Source of the DNA: Prionace glauca
Lineage: Eukaryota > Chordata > Chondrichthyes > Carcharhiniformes > Carcharhinidae
Length of the DNA: 64,000 nucleotides
Direction: 5' to 3'
Assembly: GCA_037974335.1 (NCBI GenBank)
Contig: CM075760.1
Coordinates: forward strand, 18,322,960-18,386,959
Below the pieces are notes generated by a model. That model was not told where the DNA came from and did not search any database. It saw only the letters and a list, made by a program, of their open reading frames with translations. The translations under genes and the position numbers were made by a program. This document shows, in pieces, positions 32,644 to 43,723 of this stretch; positions within the stretch are counted from its first letter, which is position 1, and every line of letters begins with the position of its first letter.

Positions 32644-32984
32644 GGTGCAGGTGTCCTTGCCTCTTTCTTCGATGGACAATCAGTTGAAATCTCGTCCACA
32701 CACACAATCCGTGTACAGCCGCTCTCCGCCGGAAATGGTGTGATAATTATTCAGGCTGTGTAACCGGTTAAAGCACTTTAGTCAGTGCACTGGAAGACAC
32801 TCACTTGAGTGTGGCAGTGTATTGGTACTTTTCCAGTCCCGCTGATGTTTGAAATCTTTTCAAATTGACAGACCAGACAACCAATTCTCCTTCTAAATTC
32901 AAAGGGCAATGTTATTCAGGTCCCAAGGAATATGACTCTTATCAGATCTAGATGTGACGTTTGAGATTTTGGTCTGTGATTCCT

Positions 32985-33179
32985 GTTGATAGGATAAAGG
33001 AAGTAAATGGGTGGCTCAGGGATTGGTGTGGGAGGAATGGGTTCGAATTTATGGGGCATTGGCACCAGTATTGGGGTAGGTGGGACCTGTTCGGGCAGGA
33101 TGGGGTTGGTCTGAATCATGCTGGGACCAGAGTGCTGGCGAATCGAGTAAAGAGGACTGTAGACAAGGCTTTAAACTAA
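32985..33179 (+). pseudogene. CR1-A ORF1 C-terminal fragment (SGNH/esterase-like end)
   Basis: About 64 residues, DRIKEVNGWLRDWCGRNGF then GRWDLFGQDGVGLNHAGTRV, ending VKRTVDKALN-stop. CR1 ORF1 proteins of some clades end in an SGNH-hydrolase-like domain whose DGxHL motif gives catalytic Asp and His (established knowledge). Here the motif reads DGVGL, so the His is replaced in this copy. It is 5'-truncated and non-functional. Confidence 0.7.
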
Positions 33180-33215
33180 TTAGGGGGGGGGGGAGGGTGC
33201 GAGGGTAGGTGCGCT

Positions 33216-36125
33216 ATGAGGTCTAAAGTTAAGGATAGGGTACAGGTAAGGGAAGAGGCAAAGGATGTCCCAATTGGTGGCGTTACGGCAAGTAGGGTCC
33301 AGGTGAAGGCTGGGATGAAAGCGCTTTATCTGAATGCACGAAGCATTCGGAATAAAGTGGATGAGCTGATGGCGCAGATCGACACAAATGGATACGATCT
33401 GGTGGCCATTACAGAGACGTGGCTGCAAGGTGACAGGGACTGGGAGATGAATGTACAGGGTTATCAAGTGTTTAGGAAGGATAGGCAGGAGGAAAGAGGG
33501 GGTGGCGTAGCTCTGCTGATTAAGGATAGTATCAAGGTGGTAGCAAGGGATGATATCGGAGCCAAGGAGCAGAAAGTGGAATCGTTGTGGGTGGAGATTA
33601 GGAACAGAAAAGGGAGGAAGACGCTAGTGGGTGTCGTCTATAGGCCCCCGAATAATGATCTGGAGGTGGGGCGGGCTGTTAACGCGCAAATAAGTGCAGC
33701 GTGCAGGAATGGGACGGCAGTAGTTATGGGAGATTTCAATCTGCATATTGATTGGTCGACCCATGTTGGACGAGGTGGGCTCGAGGAGGAGTTCTTGGAA
33801 TGCTGCCGGGATAATTTCCTTGAACAGTGTGTGTTGGAGCCGACGAGGGAGCGAGCTATCTTGGATCTGGTGCTATATAATGAGGTGGGTAGAATTAGGG
33901 ACCTTGCGGTGAAGGATTCTCTTGGAGAGAGTGATCATTGTATGGTGGAGTTTCTGGTGCAGATGGAGGAGGAGAAAGTGGGTTCCCAGACACGCGTCCT
34001 TTGTTTGAATAGAGGGGAGTATGGTAGGATGAGAGAAGAATTGGCGAATGTGGACTGGGGGAACGTGTTGGAAGGTAGGTCTGCTGAGGAGCAGTGGAGG
34101 ATCTTTAAGGAGATCTTTCTTGGTGCTCAGCAGAAATTTATTCCGATGGTTAAAAAGGACAGTAGGAGGAGAGGTAATAAGCCGTGGATAACGAAGGAGG
34201 TGAAGGAAAGTGTTAAATTAAAAGCGGAGGAGTTTAGAGTAGCTAAGAGCAGTGGGCGAGAAGAGGATTGGGAAAGGTTTAAATGTCAACAAAGATTGAC
34301 AAAGAAATTGATAAAGGAGGGTAGGAGAAGCTATGAGGCTGGGCTAGCACTTAATATAAAAAAGGATAGCAAGAGTTTTTATAAATATATAAAAAGGAAG
34401 AGGCTGGCTAGGGTAAACGTTGGTCCTTTAGAGGATGAGAAAGGGGAGCTAGTGGTAGGGGATAGGGATATGGCTAAGGTCTTGAATAACTTCTTTGTTT
34501 CTGTCTTCACGGAGGAGGACGTGAATAATTTGCCGGGTGTTAGCGATGGAAAGGTGGTAGGAATGGAGGGTCTTAATGACATTACTGTTACTAGAGAGGT
34601 GGTGCTCGACAGACTGGAGGGGCTGATTGTGGACAAGTCCCCAGGACCGGATGGAATGCATCCGAGGGTTCTGAAAGAAATGGCGGAGGTGATAGTGGAT
34701 GCCTTGGTGGTTATTTTCCAGACGTCGCTGGATTCCGGGGAAGTGCCGGAAGATTGGAAAACGGCTAATGTTACGCCGTTGTTTAAGAAGGGTGCCAGGC
34801 AAAAGGCGGGGAATTATAGGTCGGTTAGTTTAACGTCTGTGGTAGGTAAAATGTTAGAAACCGTCATTAAGGAGGAAATAGCGAGGCATCTTGAGGGGAA
34901 TTGCTTGATAGGGCGGACGCAACACGGTTTCATTAAAGGGAAGTCGTGTCTGACAAATTTACTGGAGTTCTATGAGGATGTGTCTAGGGCAGTGGATGGA
35001 GGAGAGCCGGTGGATGTGGTCTTTCTGGATTTTCAGAAGGCGTTTGACAAGGTACCTCACAAGAGGTTATTGCAGAAGGTCAGGGGACATGGAGTTGGAG
35101 GTAGGGTGTTAGCGTGGATAGAGGATTGGTTGTCAAATAGGAGGCAGAGAGTGGGGGTCAATGGATGCTATTCGGATTGGCGGTTGGTGACTAGTGGGGT
35201 GCCCCAGGGGTCGGTGCTGGGGCCTCAGCTATTTACCATTTATATAGATGATCTGGAGGAGGGAACCGAGTGCAGGGTGTCGAAATTTGCTGATGACACC
35301 AAGATTGGGGGAAAGGCAAATTGTGCGGAGGGTGTGGAGAGTCTGCAGAAGGATCTAGATAGGCTGGGCGAATGGGCCAGGAAATGGCAAATGGAATTTA
35401 ATGTTGGCAAGTGTGAGGTGGTCCACTTTGGTAGGAGGAATGGTAGGAAGGACTATTACTTCCGGGGCGAAAAACTGCAGCAGGCGACGGTGCAGAGGGA
35501 CCTCGGGGTCCTTGTGCATGAGTCGCAAAAACCCAGCTTGCAGGTGCAGCAGGTGGTCAGGAAGGCGAATGGGATGCTGGCCTTCATAGCGAAGGGGATT
35601 GAATATAAAAGTAGGGAGGTCTTGCTGCAGCTGTATAGGGCATTGGTGAGGCCGCAGCTGGAGTACTGTGTGCAGTTTTGGGCGCCGCACCTGCGCAAGT
35701 ATGTTTTGGCCCTGGAGGGAGTGCAGAGGAGGTTTACTCGGCTGATACCGGAGTTGAGGGGATTGAGCTATGAGGAGAGGCTGAATAAACTAGGCTTGTA
35801 CTCGTTAGAGTTTAGAAGAATGAGGGGAGATCTCATTGAGACGTATAAGATGATGAATGGGATGGATAGGATAGAGGTGGAGAGACTGTTCCCGCTCAAA
35901 AAAGACAGTAGGACTAGGGGGCACAGCCTCAAGATAAAGGGGGGGCGGTTTAGAACAGAGTTGAGGAGGAACTTCTTCACTCAAAGGGTGGTGAATCTCT
36001 GGAATTCTCTGCCCGTTGAAGTGGTGGAGGCTGCCTCGCTAAATATTTTTAAGAAACGGGTTGATGGGTTTTTGATAAGAGAAGGGATTAAGGGTTATGG
36101 GGAGAGGGCGGGAAGGTGGAGCTGA
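33216..36125 (+). CDS. CR1-A ORF2: APE endonuclease + reverse transcriptase, 969 aa
   Basis: An uninterrupted frame of normal length for CR1 ORF2. The endonuclease lies at about residues 35-250: LYLNARSIRNK (Asn40), ITETWL (Glu67), GVVYRPPNND, VVMGDFNLHIDW, DLVLYNE and ESDHCMVEF (Asp-His end). RT lies at about residues 480-760: [48 protein letters not shown] and F691-A-D-D-T. The CR1 C-terminus is IEVERLFPLKKD to GYGERAGRWS. The enzyme nicks target DNA and copies element RNA by target-primed reverse transcription in the nucleus. NYRP, nearly universal in the family, reads NYRS here, and LRKDV reads LRKYV. The frame is whole, but activity may be impaired. The start Met is the first in frame after ORF1. 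Confidence 0.93.
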   Translation: MRSKVKDRVQVREEAKDVPIGGVTASRVQVKAGMKALYLNARSIRNKVDELMAQIDTNGYDLVAITETWLQGDRDWEMNVQGYQVFRKDRQEERGGGVALLIKDSIKVVARDDIGAKEQKVESLWVEIRNRKGRKTLVGVVYRPPNNDLEVGRAVNAQISAACRNGTAVVMGDFNLHIDWSTHVGRGGLEEEFLECCRDNFLEQCVLEPTRERAILDLVLYNEVGRIRDLAVKDSLGESDHCMVEFLVQMEEEKVGSQTRVLCLNRGEYGRMREELANVDWGNVLEGRSAEEQWRIFKEIFLGAQQKFIPMVKKDSRRRGNKPWITKEVKESVKLKAEEFRVAKSSGREEDWERFKCQQRLTKKLIKEGRRSYEAGLALNIKKDSKSFYKYIKRKRLARVNVGPLEDEKGELVVGDRDMAKVLNNFFVSVFTEEDVNNLPGVSDGKVVGMEGLNDITVTREVVLDRLEGLIVDKSPGPDGMHPRVLKEMAEVIVDALVVIFQTSLDSGEVPEDWKTANVTPLFKKGARQKAGNYRSVSLTSVVGKMLETVIKEEIARHLEGNCLIGRTQHGFIKGKSCLTNLLEFYEDVSRAVDGGEPVDVVFLDFQKAFDKVPHKRLLQKVRGHGVGGRVLAWIEDWLSNRRQRVGVNGCYSDWRLVTSGVPQGSVLGPQLFTIYIDDLEEGTECRVSKFADDTKIGGKANCAEGVESLQKDLDRLGEWARKWQMEFNVGKCEVVHFGRRNGRKDYYFRGEKLQQATVQRDLGVLVHESQKPSLQVQQVVRKANGMLAFIAKGIEYKSREVLLQLYRALVRPQLEYCVQFWAPHLRKYVLALEGVQRRFTRLIPELRGLSYEERLNKLGLYSLEFRRMRGDLIETYKMMNGMDRIEVERLFPLKKDSRTRGHSLKIKGGRFRTELRRNFFTQRVVNLWNSLPVEVVEAASLNIFKKRVDGFLIREGIKGYGERAGRWS

Positions 36126-36220
36126 GTCACGACAGATCAGCCATGATCTTATTGAATGGCGGGGCAGGCTCGAAGGGCCAGATGGCCTACTCCCGCTCCT
36201 ATTTCTTATGTTCTTATGTT

Positions 36221-36490
36221 CCTCTTTCAATAAGCTGTAAAACAAGTTCACAAAATCCATCAGTGTCAGTACAGGATAGAAATTGAGAACCACAATTCTA
36301 GTTTCTATGGAACATTCTTTCCTCTCTCAATTCCCAAAATCTGTAAATCTCTTTCCATTACACTCTCCCTCTATTCTCACTCTGCTGTATCTAACATTCA
36401 CCCTCCCTATTCTCTTGAAGGTGCTGGTTGAGGCTGATTCACAGATCCATGCTCTCTGCTTCCTATCCTGGATACAGAGACCATAACAAA
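36221..36490 (-). other. ZNF-G splice acceptor and first-intron start
   Basis: Minus-strand TGTGAACTTGTTTTACAG is the acceptor (about 36236-36253). The following region to 36483 matches 51064-51300 upstream of ZNF-I (TTCTAGTTTCTATGGAACATT, CTCTGCTGTATCTAA, TCCTG(A/T)ATACA). Confidence 0.65.
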
Positions 36491-36780
36491 TGGGAGCTGC
36501 AGTCAGCCATTTGGCCCATCGAGCCTTTTAAAGCATTCAAGTAGGTAATTGGCTCATCGACTTCAGTATCATTCTCCCCACACTAAACCCATATCCCTTG
36601 ATATCTTCAATGTCTAGAAACCAATCAGTCTCTCTGCTGAAAAGGCTTGATGGCTGAGGAATTGATAATTCCAAAACTTGACCACATCCTTGAGTGAAGA
36701 AATCCCTCCTCATCTTATCTCACATTCGCTTCAAAAGCCTTCGAACTTCTCTTGATCGCTTTCCCCAAAGTGCATCAACT
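36490..36780 (-). mobile_element. Old LINE 3' remnant in the ZNF-G unit
   Basis: GCCATTTGGCCCATCGAGCC, CATATCCCTTGATATC and TTGAGTGAAGAAATCCCTCC are the standard minus-strand text of an L2/CR1-type 3' end. It is absent from the I unit, so it inserted after the duplication or was lost there. Confidence 0.65.
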
Positions 36781-36829
36781 AATCAAGAAAAGTCCGGCAA
36801 AATCAAATCTTTTACTAATAAAAGTTTTT

Positions 36830-37330
36830 TAAGGCAACAGAGCAATCTGAAGCCGTCTCCGCAGAGCAGAGTGAGTCCCTTCCCTCACAGGGAGTAAAGG
36901 ATGTCAATGTCTTCCAGAGAGAGAGAGAGAGACCTGGACCAACCTTTCCAGAGTCTGCAGCGTCCCTTTATTCATTTCCTTTCTCTTTAGTTGCTGCAAG
37001 TCCCCAGTTTCCCCCACAGTGAGAAAAGAAATGGAGAGGGGGAGAAAAGAAGTTACAGAGCGGAGGAAGTTTGAGCTTTTCTGAAGTTCACTCTGATTGG
37101 CTGGACGACCAGAGTCCTTCCGGTCCTCCAACGTTTTCCATTGGTCAACACGGTGGCTTCCCTTGGACATGCGCAGTCCCGGGCCACCCGCCTGTGCAGC
37201 TGATATAGCGGTCTCCGACACGCGAGGGATTGTGGGAGCTATCGCCGCCATTACTCATCCGGAGCCCAGACATCAAACTCCTGGGATTGGGATGAAAAGT
37301 GCGGGTGGGGAGCATAGCGACCCCGCCCTG
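36830..37330. promoter_or_regulatory. Promoter and first exon region of the ZNF-G unit
   Basis: The transcribed part (about 36900-37080) has a GA microsatellite and the phrase GTTGCTGCAAGTCCCCAGTTT shared with 51392. The promoter (about 37085-37330) has GATTGGCTGG (reverse CCAAT), CATTGGTCAAC and GGACATGCGCAGTCCCGGGC (NRF1-like), and is CpG-rich. Confidence 0.6.
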
Positions 37331-38348
37331 ACACGCAGGACATGTGGGGGAGTCATTGTATTGGATTGAGAAGTTCCCTTAGCAGTTTGTTCACTTCATG
37401 TGGAAAGAGTTCATCTCCAAACTCCTGGGACTTAGTCCTTAATTTGACATATACCCCCCTCAACACGCCCTTCCCTCACCTCCCTCTGCCCTTCCACCTC
37501 ACCTCCTCTCTCCTCCTCACACCCCTCGCCTCTCCGTCCCTCCTATTATCTCCATCTTCTCTTTACCCTGTCATAAGAACATACCCTGTCCCGCTTACCC
37601 CGACAACGCCTCCTCTCCGGGCCACCCCTCCCCCCACCCGCTCTCCAAATCGCCCTCACCTACATCTTACTTTTCCACCCCTGCACTCTCCCATCCCTCA
37701 CCCCTTGGAGAGAACATACTTAATTAATCTACGGAGGCAAGACCGAAATTTTAGTTCTACAATTCCGATCTTGCCTATGCAGGTTTATTATTGAATCCTC
37801 ACCCCAAAAATTTGCCTGTCAGCTAGAAACGGTTTGTTCCTCAAACAAGTAAACAGCCTTGTTGATATTAGAACCTTGATGTGGAGCAGTTGACGAACAA
37901 GTGATTTTACTCTAATACATCTATCATCCCTTTTACTAAATCTATTCATTCATTCTGACATTTGCCCCCTTTTGGTTATTGGCCCAGTCCAAGGTAGCCA
38001 ACTTCCTTTCCCTTTGCAATCTTCTTCTCACAACTAATTTTAGATATAATTGAAGTGGTATAATTGGATATAAAAGCAGTGATAACATATAATTGCTGTA
38101 TAAATTGCATAGACTTAATAAAATTCACAAGCTGTCCCTTCACCAGTATCCATCTTGTAATTAATTCTTATTAAGTATTATTTGTCCCTCGCCTTCATTT
38201 GCCCCAATCCAAAATTCCATTTACTTTAATATTGTCAGTTTATCTATGGAGTATGTGTCAGTACCTTTATCATTTCAAAATAATTTCTCACTTTTCAGGT
38301 CATATTACCATTTTATGCCAGGCTGTTTGTCAAGTAGCTGAGCAAGTT
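37331..38348. other. No gene; pyrimidine-rich tract 37440-37700
   Basis: About 260 nt of strongly C/T-biased + strand sequence, then AT-rich DNA with a small inverted repeat around 37731-37778 (GGCAAGACCGAAATT ... AATTCCGATCTTGCC). Nothing coding was recognised. Confidence 0.4.
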
Positions 38349-38680
38349 CCATTAGAATCCGAGAATCATTGCAATGCAGAATGAGACCATTTGGCCCATC
38401 GAGTCTACATTGACCACAATCTCATCCAGATCCTATCCCCATAACACCACATATTTACCCTGCTCGTCCCCCTGATTCTAAGGTGCAATTTACCATGGCC
38501 AATCAAACAAGTGCACACATCTTTGGACTGTCGGAGGAAACTAGAGCACCCAGAGGAAACCCATGCAGACTTGGGGAGAACTTGAAAACTCCGCACAGTC
38601 ACTCACTCAAGGCCATAATTGAACCCGGATCACTGGTGCCATGAGGCAGCAATGCTAACCATTGTGCTACCGTGCCACCC
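38349..38680 (-). mobile_element. HE1-type SINE, near full length
   Basis: Reverse complement starts with the tRNA-like head (GGTGGCACGGTAGCACAATG, GGTTCAATTATGG) and ends in the 3' part around GTAGACTCGATGGGCCAAAT. All SINE blocks are in order. Confidence 0.8.
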
Positions 38681-40845
38681 TTCATTCTTCAGTGCAGCTG
38701 CACTGTGTAATCTCAGATGTTAGTTCATTCCCAGTTTACAGACTACTTCTGCAATCTCACATCAGTCTTCAAATTCCTTCTTTAACGCTCTGTTGGAGTC
38801 TCACCTTCATAAGCCATCTTCACACATTTTCCCTCCCTGCTAAATGTTGTCACTCATTTTATTGTAAACGGTGTTCTTTGTCCTGCTTATTTGCATCTCT
38901 CTGCCCTCCCCCCAAATCAATGTTTTGCATATGTGGAAGGTTAATCAGGTTTTTTGGGACTGTACTGTGTATTTTATCAGTCATTTTCATCATCCTGAAT
39001 TCCACTGTCTTACAAAGGATGCACTATTCAATAATTCTGTCAGAATCTTCAGAGGGAAGTCAAAAGTGAGTGTTAAAGGAGTTCTTCATCTCAATGTCTT
39101 TGCTTACTTCCTCCTCTACAGTCCCAATGTCTCAAATGGTATCCAGATGATCAAATTCAATTCTCTCAAATAGTTCATATGCAAAGAAACAAATATCTCC
39201 AAGAAAAACCTGTCACTCATTCATCTCATCTAGACTTCACTTTTACTCAAATGCTCATAAACACTCTAATGTATGTTTTGCTTTAAACTATACTTTCAGG
39301 AGTTCTGGAGGATGTTTAGAGTCAAATAAATCATGAAATATTCTCATAATGTCTGTAAACAGAAACTGAATATTTCTGTTTGATTCAAGGCATTATCAGC
39401 ATTGTTATTTCCCTTAAGCATCAGGTAATTTCCATTTTAAATGCTTGAAATAACAATTCATATCAGGTATTTATCAATTCCAATATTAAAAGCAGGCTTG
39501 GTAGTTTTCTGAAAGGTAAAGTCTTGTTCTCTGCTTTAATTCTCAAAACTGCTAACTTCACTGGGAGCTGGGGACCAGCATCACCTGTTTGAAAAAAACA
39601 TAACCAATCCATTTGGCTCTGGCCAAGATGCCAGTGAATTAATATGTCCAATCATAAGTTACATTAAAGAAAACAAAGGTGTGTGGAGATTTATAACAAT
39701 TAAATTTCAATTCGTTTGTCTATCTTTTTTTAAATGCCAATTTCAATTTCCAATATTTGCTACTTAATCAAAGTTGAAAGAAACACTTTGTGGAATGTCT
39801 TGTTGACCAATCTCAACAATTTTAACTCAAATATTTTGGAAAGTTGAAACTGGTTTGCTGCCAAACTGCAGCCTTATCTTTATGTTTTGGGAACAAACTG
39901 GCCTTCACAATTCTTACCTTGAACGATATAATTTCAAAACCAAATACATTCCTTTCACATTTTAGTACAGTTTGAATTTATTTCAAACTGAAACTCATGG
40001 CCGTTCAAATTAAATTCATTTTTATTCCCATTCCAAGCTAATTCTTTGAATCCATGATGCTTCCAAATAACACCCTGGTTTAACAATGACTTTACTCAAA
40101 TGTACAGTATTCCTTCAATTGGGCAAATAAACTTGGAGTAAGTGTTGTGGATCATGACGGTGCAGATGTCATGGCTAATCTCACACACCAGCATTCCCTT
40201 GTCACACAGGAGAGGGAAAGGAGAGGGGGAGGAGCATTTTCAGTGATCCTGGTTTTGGAGATAACAACTACATTTACTCACTGGTGACAGGTTTGTGTCT
40301 CAGGTTGTTTGATTTTAGCTCAGTTTGGTTCTGCTTCAGGGAGGTGTCTCTTTGTGGCTAAATTCACTTCCTCAAAGTTCCCATGGCAACTTCAAACTCT
40401 TCACTTGATCTGATATTTTCTGATTGTAGATAAATATCTTGTTCCAGAATTTGGCCTAACAGCAGTAGTTTTTTTTCTGAGCACCACTCACCTTATCATC
40501 TATCCCTTATTCCACGTAATTGATTGTCCAGGGCAGGCGTGCTCTCCTGCCAGTAATTATTTCCATTCTGCAGCTTATCCACCAGTACCCTTTGCTTTTT
40601 ATATTTTGTACTCAGCCGTAAGGTTTCCAATGTAACTTAATGTAGATTAACTTATTCTGGACTTTTTCCAACTCGCTGTTTCCTTTCTGAATCTCTTTGG
40701 AAAACCTATCAATAACCCACTCGTGATCTTTGTCACATTCTTCTACATTTCCTAGGATATTGTTTGCTCCTGATGCTCTTGACTCTGTTGTCAAACTGTC
40801 AGTCATATTCTAGCATATTCAAAAGATCTTGTGTATTTGTTTTTG
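38681..40845. other. Gene-free AT-rich stretch
   Basis: About 2.2 kb without zinc fingers, recognised repeats, CpG-rich promoter or long coding frames. I see nothing I can name in it. Confidence 0.5.
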
Positions 40846-40889
40846 TGAGGCACCAATGCTAACCACTGTGCCACTGGACGGAATGCTGG

Positions 40890-41085
40890 CACATAGAACA
40901 AAGAAACCAAAAGCAGGAACAGGCCATTCAGCCTTTCAAACCTGCTCTATCATTCATCTAGATCATGGCTGATCATCGAATTCAATATCCTGATCCCCTC
41001 TTCCTGCCATTTCTCTTGATTCTTTTAGTCCCATGAGCTATATCTAATTTCTTCTTTAAATCAAACAATATTTTGGCCTCAATTA
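40890..41085 (-). mobile_element. LINE 3'-end fragment next to SINE pieces
   Basis: GCAGGAACAGGCCATTCAGCC, ATCATGGCTGATCATC and AGTCCCATGAGCTATATC are minus-strand LINE 3' end text. A SINE head scrap (GAGGCACCAATGCTAACCAC) precedes it at 40849-40875. Confidence 0.6.
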
Positions 41086-41430
41086 TAGGGTAGCACATTG
41101 GACCAGTGGTTAGCAGAGACCTGGGTTCAATTCTGGACTTGGGTAAGTGTTTGTAGATTTTGCACATTCTTCCCATGTTTGCATAAACTTCCTGTGGGTG
41201 CTCCAACTTCTATCCACGGACCAAAGGTGTCCAGGTTAGCTGTATTTGCAATGCTAAGTTCCCTCTTAGTGTCCCAGGATGTGCAGATTAGATGGATGAG
41301 CCATGGAAAGTGTGCAGGGTTATGGTAATAGGGTGGGTGAAAGATCTGGTTAAGGAATCTGTAAGAGAGACTTAGTGCAGACTTGATGGGTTGAATGACT
41401 ACCTTCTGGACTGTTAGGATTCTATGACTT
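41086..41430 (+). mobile_element. HE1-type SINE, near full length
   Basis: Head GTAGCACATTGGACCAGTGG with GGTTCAATTCTGG, core CTTCCTGTGGGTGCTCC, and 3' end GATGGGTTGAATGACTACC to TGTTAGGATTCTATGAC. It is diverged from the copies at 38349 and 61870. Confidence 0.75.
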
Positions 41431-41944
41431 ATTAACTACAATCTGGGGTGTTGTTCTGCCATAAACCTCGTGATAGAGCCCTCAGTACCCCAATCAAAGT
41501 TCATGACGCTCTGTTCCTCTTGTCCTATGTCATTCTATCACTACATCCCCATCTCTCATTTTGAACACGCATAGTTCGTATCAGCTTGTTTAAATGTGGT
41601 TTCTTTTCAGGGCCTGGCCTTTCTGTGCAGCTTTCTATGACTCTCCTATATCATGGAATATATATCATAGAATCGATTCTGTCCTTATGTACTGGTAAGC
41701 GAGAACTCACGGTTCTCCTTCAGGTGAAGAAAAGATCGAATAGATGTTACCCTGGGTTGGGCCAGAACAGAACTGGAAAATATTGGAGTGAAATTGAGCG
41801 AGGGGTCAGAGAGTTTTCCTTCCCCTCAAGCTGTAGACTGTACAATCCTGGAGTCCCCCTACTTTGAGTTATCTTGCTAATTGGTGAACATCAAATTTAA
41901 TTCTATGAAATGTCTGTGCATTTATTTTGAATTTGATTATTACA
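41431..41944. other. No gene recognised
   Basis: Mixed-composition DNA; ORFs present lack family features and codon structure. Nothing identified. Confidence 0.4.
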
Positions 41945-42440
41945 TTATTTCTTCTTTGATGATAGATTCAAGCATTTTCCCTGCTACAGAAGTTAAGCAA
42001 ACCAGCCGATAGTTATCCACCGTTTGTCTATTTCCTTTTTTAAAAGTGCCGTCACCCCTTTGTCTTCAAAACATCAAGGAATGCAGACCTGGACAATTTA
42101 CTCTCTCTTAATAAGACAACCCTCTCATCCCAGGAATTAGCCTGGTGAATCTCCTTTGGACAACCTCCACTGTTTCAAAATCCTTGTTTAATTAAGGGGA
42201 TCAAAACTGTACACAGTATTCCAGGTGATGCCTCTGCTTTTCTCCCATTTTAAACAATGGAGTCACATTGGCTGATTTCCAATCTTCAGACACCCTCCCA
42301 GAATTTAGCAAATTGTGAAAAATTAAATCCAAAATCTCCACTATCTCATCAGCAACTTCCATTAAAAGCCTAATGTGCAATTCATTGTATCGTGGTGACT
42401 GAAGGGAAAGAAATTGAATCCAGTCTGTACACTCCATATA
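41945..42440 (-). mobile_element. Rearranged old CR1 remnant
   Basis: Minus-strand pieces appear out of normal order: an SVAGKMLESII-like block (about 41955-42060), then the downstream VRPxLEYCVQF block (about 42120-42225), then the upstream SEDWKSANVTPLF block (about 42235-42300). Either two insertions overlap or the element was internally rearranged. Confidence 0.55.
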
Positions 42441-42479
42441 TTGTTTAGTCCAGTCATATAGACATATATCTGTCTGGGA

Positions 42480-43046
42480 GCCTATATGGAGATTTTCAGC
42501 TCTCTGTGTCCAGGACAGGATGTGGTGAGCATGGATCTGTCAATCTGCACCTTCAGGAGAATGGGGGGGGGGGGGGGGGGTGAATATTGGATGCAGAAGA
42601 GTGAGAATGGAGGGAGCGTGTGTGGGACAGGGGTTCACAGTTTTTGGGGAATGAGAGAGGAAAGAATGTTCCATTGAAACTAGAATTGTCTGATCTGAAT
42701 TTCTATTCTGTACTGACACTGATGATTACTTAAATTCTTTTTTACAGGGTATCAGGTGAGGATTTATAGACAGAAATCTCAAACGAAACATCACATCAAT
42801 ATCTGATAGCCTCACCCAATTCATCAGGACCTCAATATCACTGGCCCTTCAATCGAAAAGGAGAAATCTTTTTCTGTTCTGTCTGGCTGACGTTTTTTTT
42901 AGCATAAATATGACTGAGTGAGAGTGTTCCAGTGCACTGACTGGCGAAAAATACATCACAGCATTGACACGGGGAGAGACTATACCCATGTTCTGTGTGA
43001 GATTTAACTGATTGTTTAACCTGGAGCATAACAAGGAGACATGCAC
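42480..43046 (+). other. ZNF-H 5' region: exon 1 relic, acceptor and leader
   Basis: About 42483-42690 matches, inverted, the ZNF-I first exon/intron region (51120-51300) and carries a G-run of about 18 at 42564-42581. The acceptor TTCTTTTTTACAG has AG at 42746-42747. The leader to 43046 includes a decayed first-finger stretch. Confidence 0.55.
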
Positions 43047-43723
43047 CATGGGAAAACCATGGAAATGTCGGGTCTGTGGGAAGAGATACAGTTTCCTGTC
43101 TCAGCTGGAGATTCATCGATGCAGTCACACCGGGGAGAGACCATTCACCTGCTTTGTGTATGGGAAGGGATACACTCAGTTATTCAGTCTGTAAAGACAT
43201 CATCGATTTCACACTGGGAGAAACCTTTCATCTGCTCTGTGTGTGGGAAAGGAGTCACTCAGTTTTTTCATTTGCAAAGCCACCAGCGAGTTCACACTGG
43301 GGAGAGACCTTTCACTTGCTCTGTGAGTGGGAAAGGATTCAGTGTGTCATCAGGACTGCAGAGACACCAGTTAGTTCACACTGGGGAGAAGCCATTCACC
43401 TGCTCTCAGTGTGGGAAGGGTTTCAGTCAGTTACCCTACTTGCAGAGCACATTGTCACTCACACCCAGGAGAGACCCTTTAAATGCTCCGACTGTGGGAG
43501 GGATTTCAAAAGCTCTCAGCTAATGATGTCCCACCAGCGCATTCACACTGAGGAGAGACTGTTCAGCTTCTCTCACTGCACAAAGAGATTCAGATCATCA
43601 TCTGCCCTGCGGACACACCAGCGAATTCACACTGGAGAGAGACCGTTCTCCTGCACCGTGTGTGGGAAGGGATTCACTCACTCATCCCGACTGCAGAAAC
43701 ACCAGCGAGTTCACAACTCATAG
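43047..43723 (+). pseudogene. ZNF-H: 8-unit C2H2 pseudogene
   Basis: Starts [16 protein letters not shown] in the family context. Finger 2 has Cys to Tyr (CFVYGKGY) and an in-frame stop (FSL-stop-RHH). One base is lost in the next linker (ACTGGGAGAAACC). Finger 4 has Cys to Ser (CSVSGKGF). A second frameshift lies in finger 5 ([10 protein letters not shown]). Finger 7 lost its first Cys (FSFSHC). Fingers 3, 6 and 8 are whole, and the end is HQRVHNS-stop. Coding runs in three frames. Clearly non-functional as a multi-finger protein. CR1 sequence abuts the stop codon. Confidence 0.88.

Larger units (their letters stand above)
32985..36220 (+). mobile_element. CR1-A LINE, near-full-length, open ORF2
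   Basis: Contains the end of ORF1, a spacer with a G-run, complete ORF2 and 3' UTR ending TTCTTATGTTCTTATG. It is 5'-truncated inside ORF1. It lies antisense in the leader of ZNF-G: paralogue I reads ATGATTCCTGTAAAACAA, while here GATTCCT precedes the element and CTGTAAAACAAG follows after a 14-nt extra piece. It therefore separates the acceptor TTGTTTTACAG from its exon. Confidence 0.93.
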
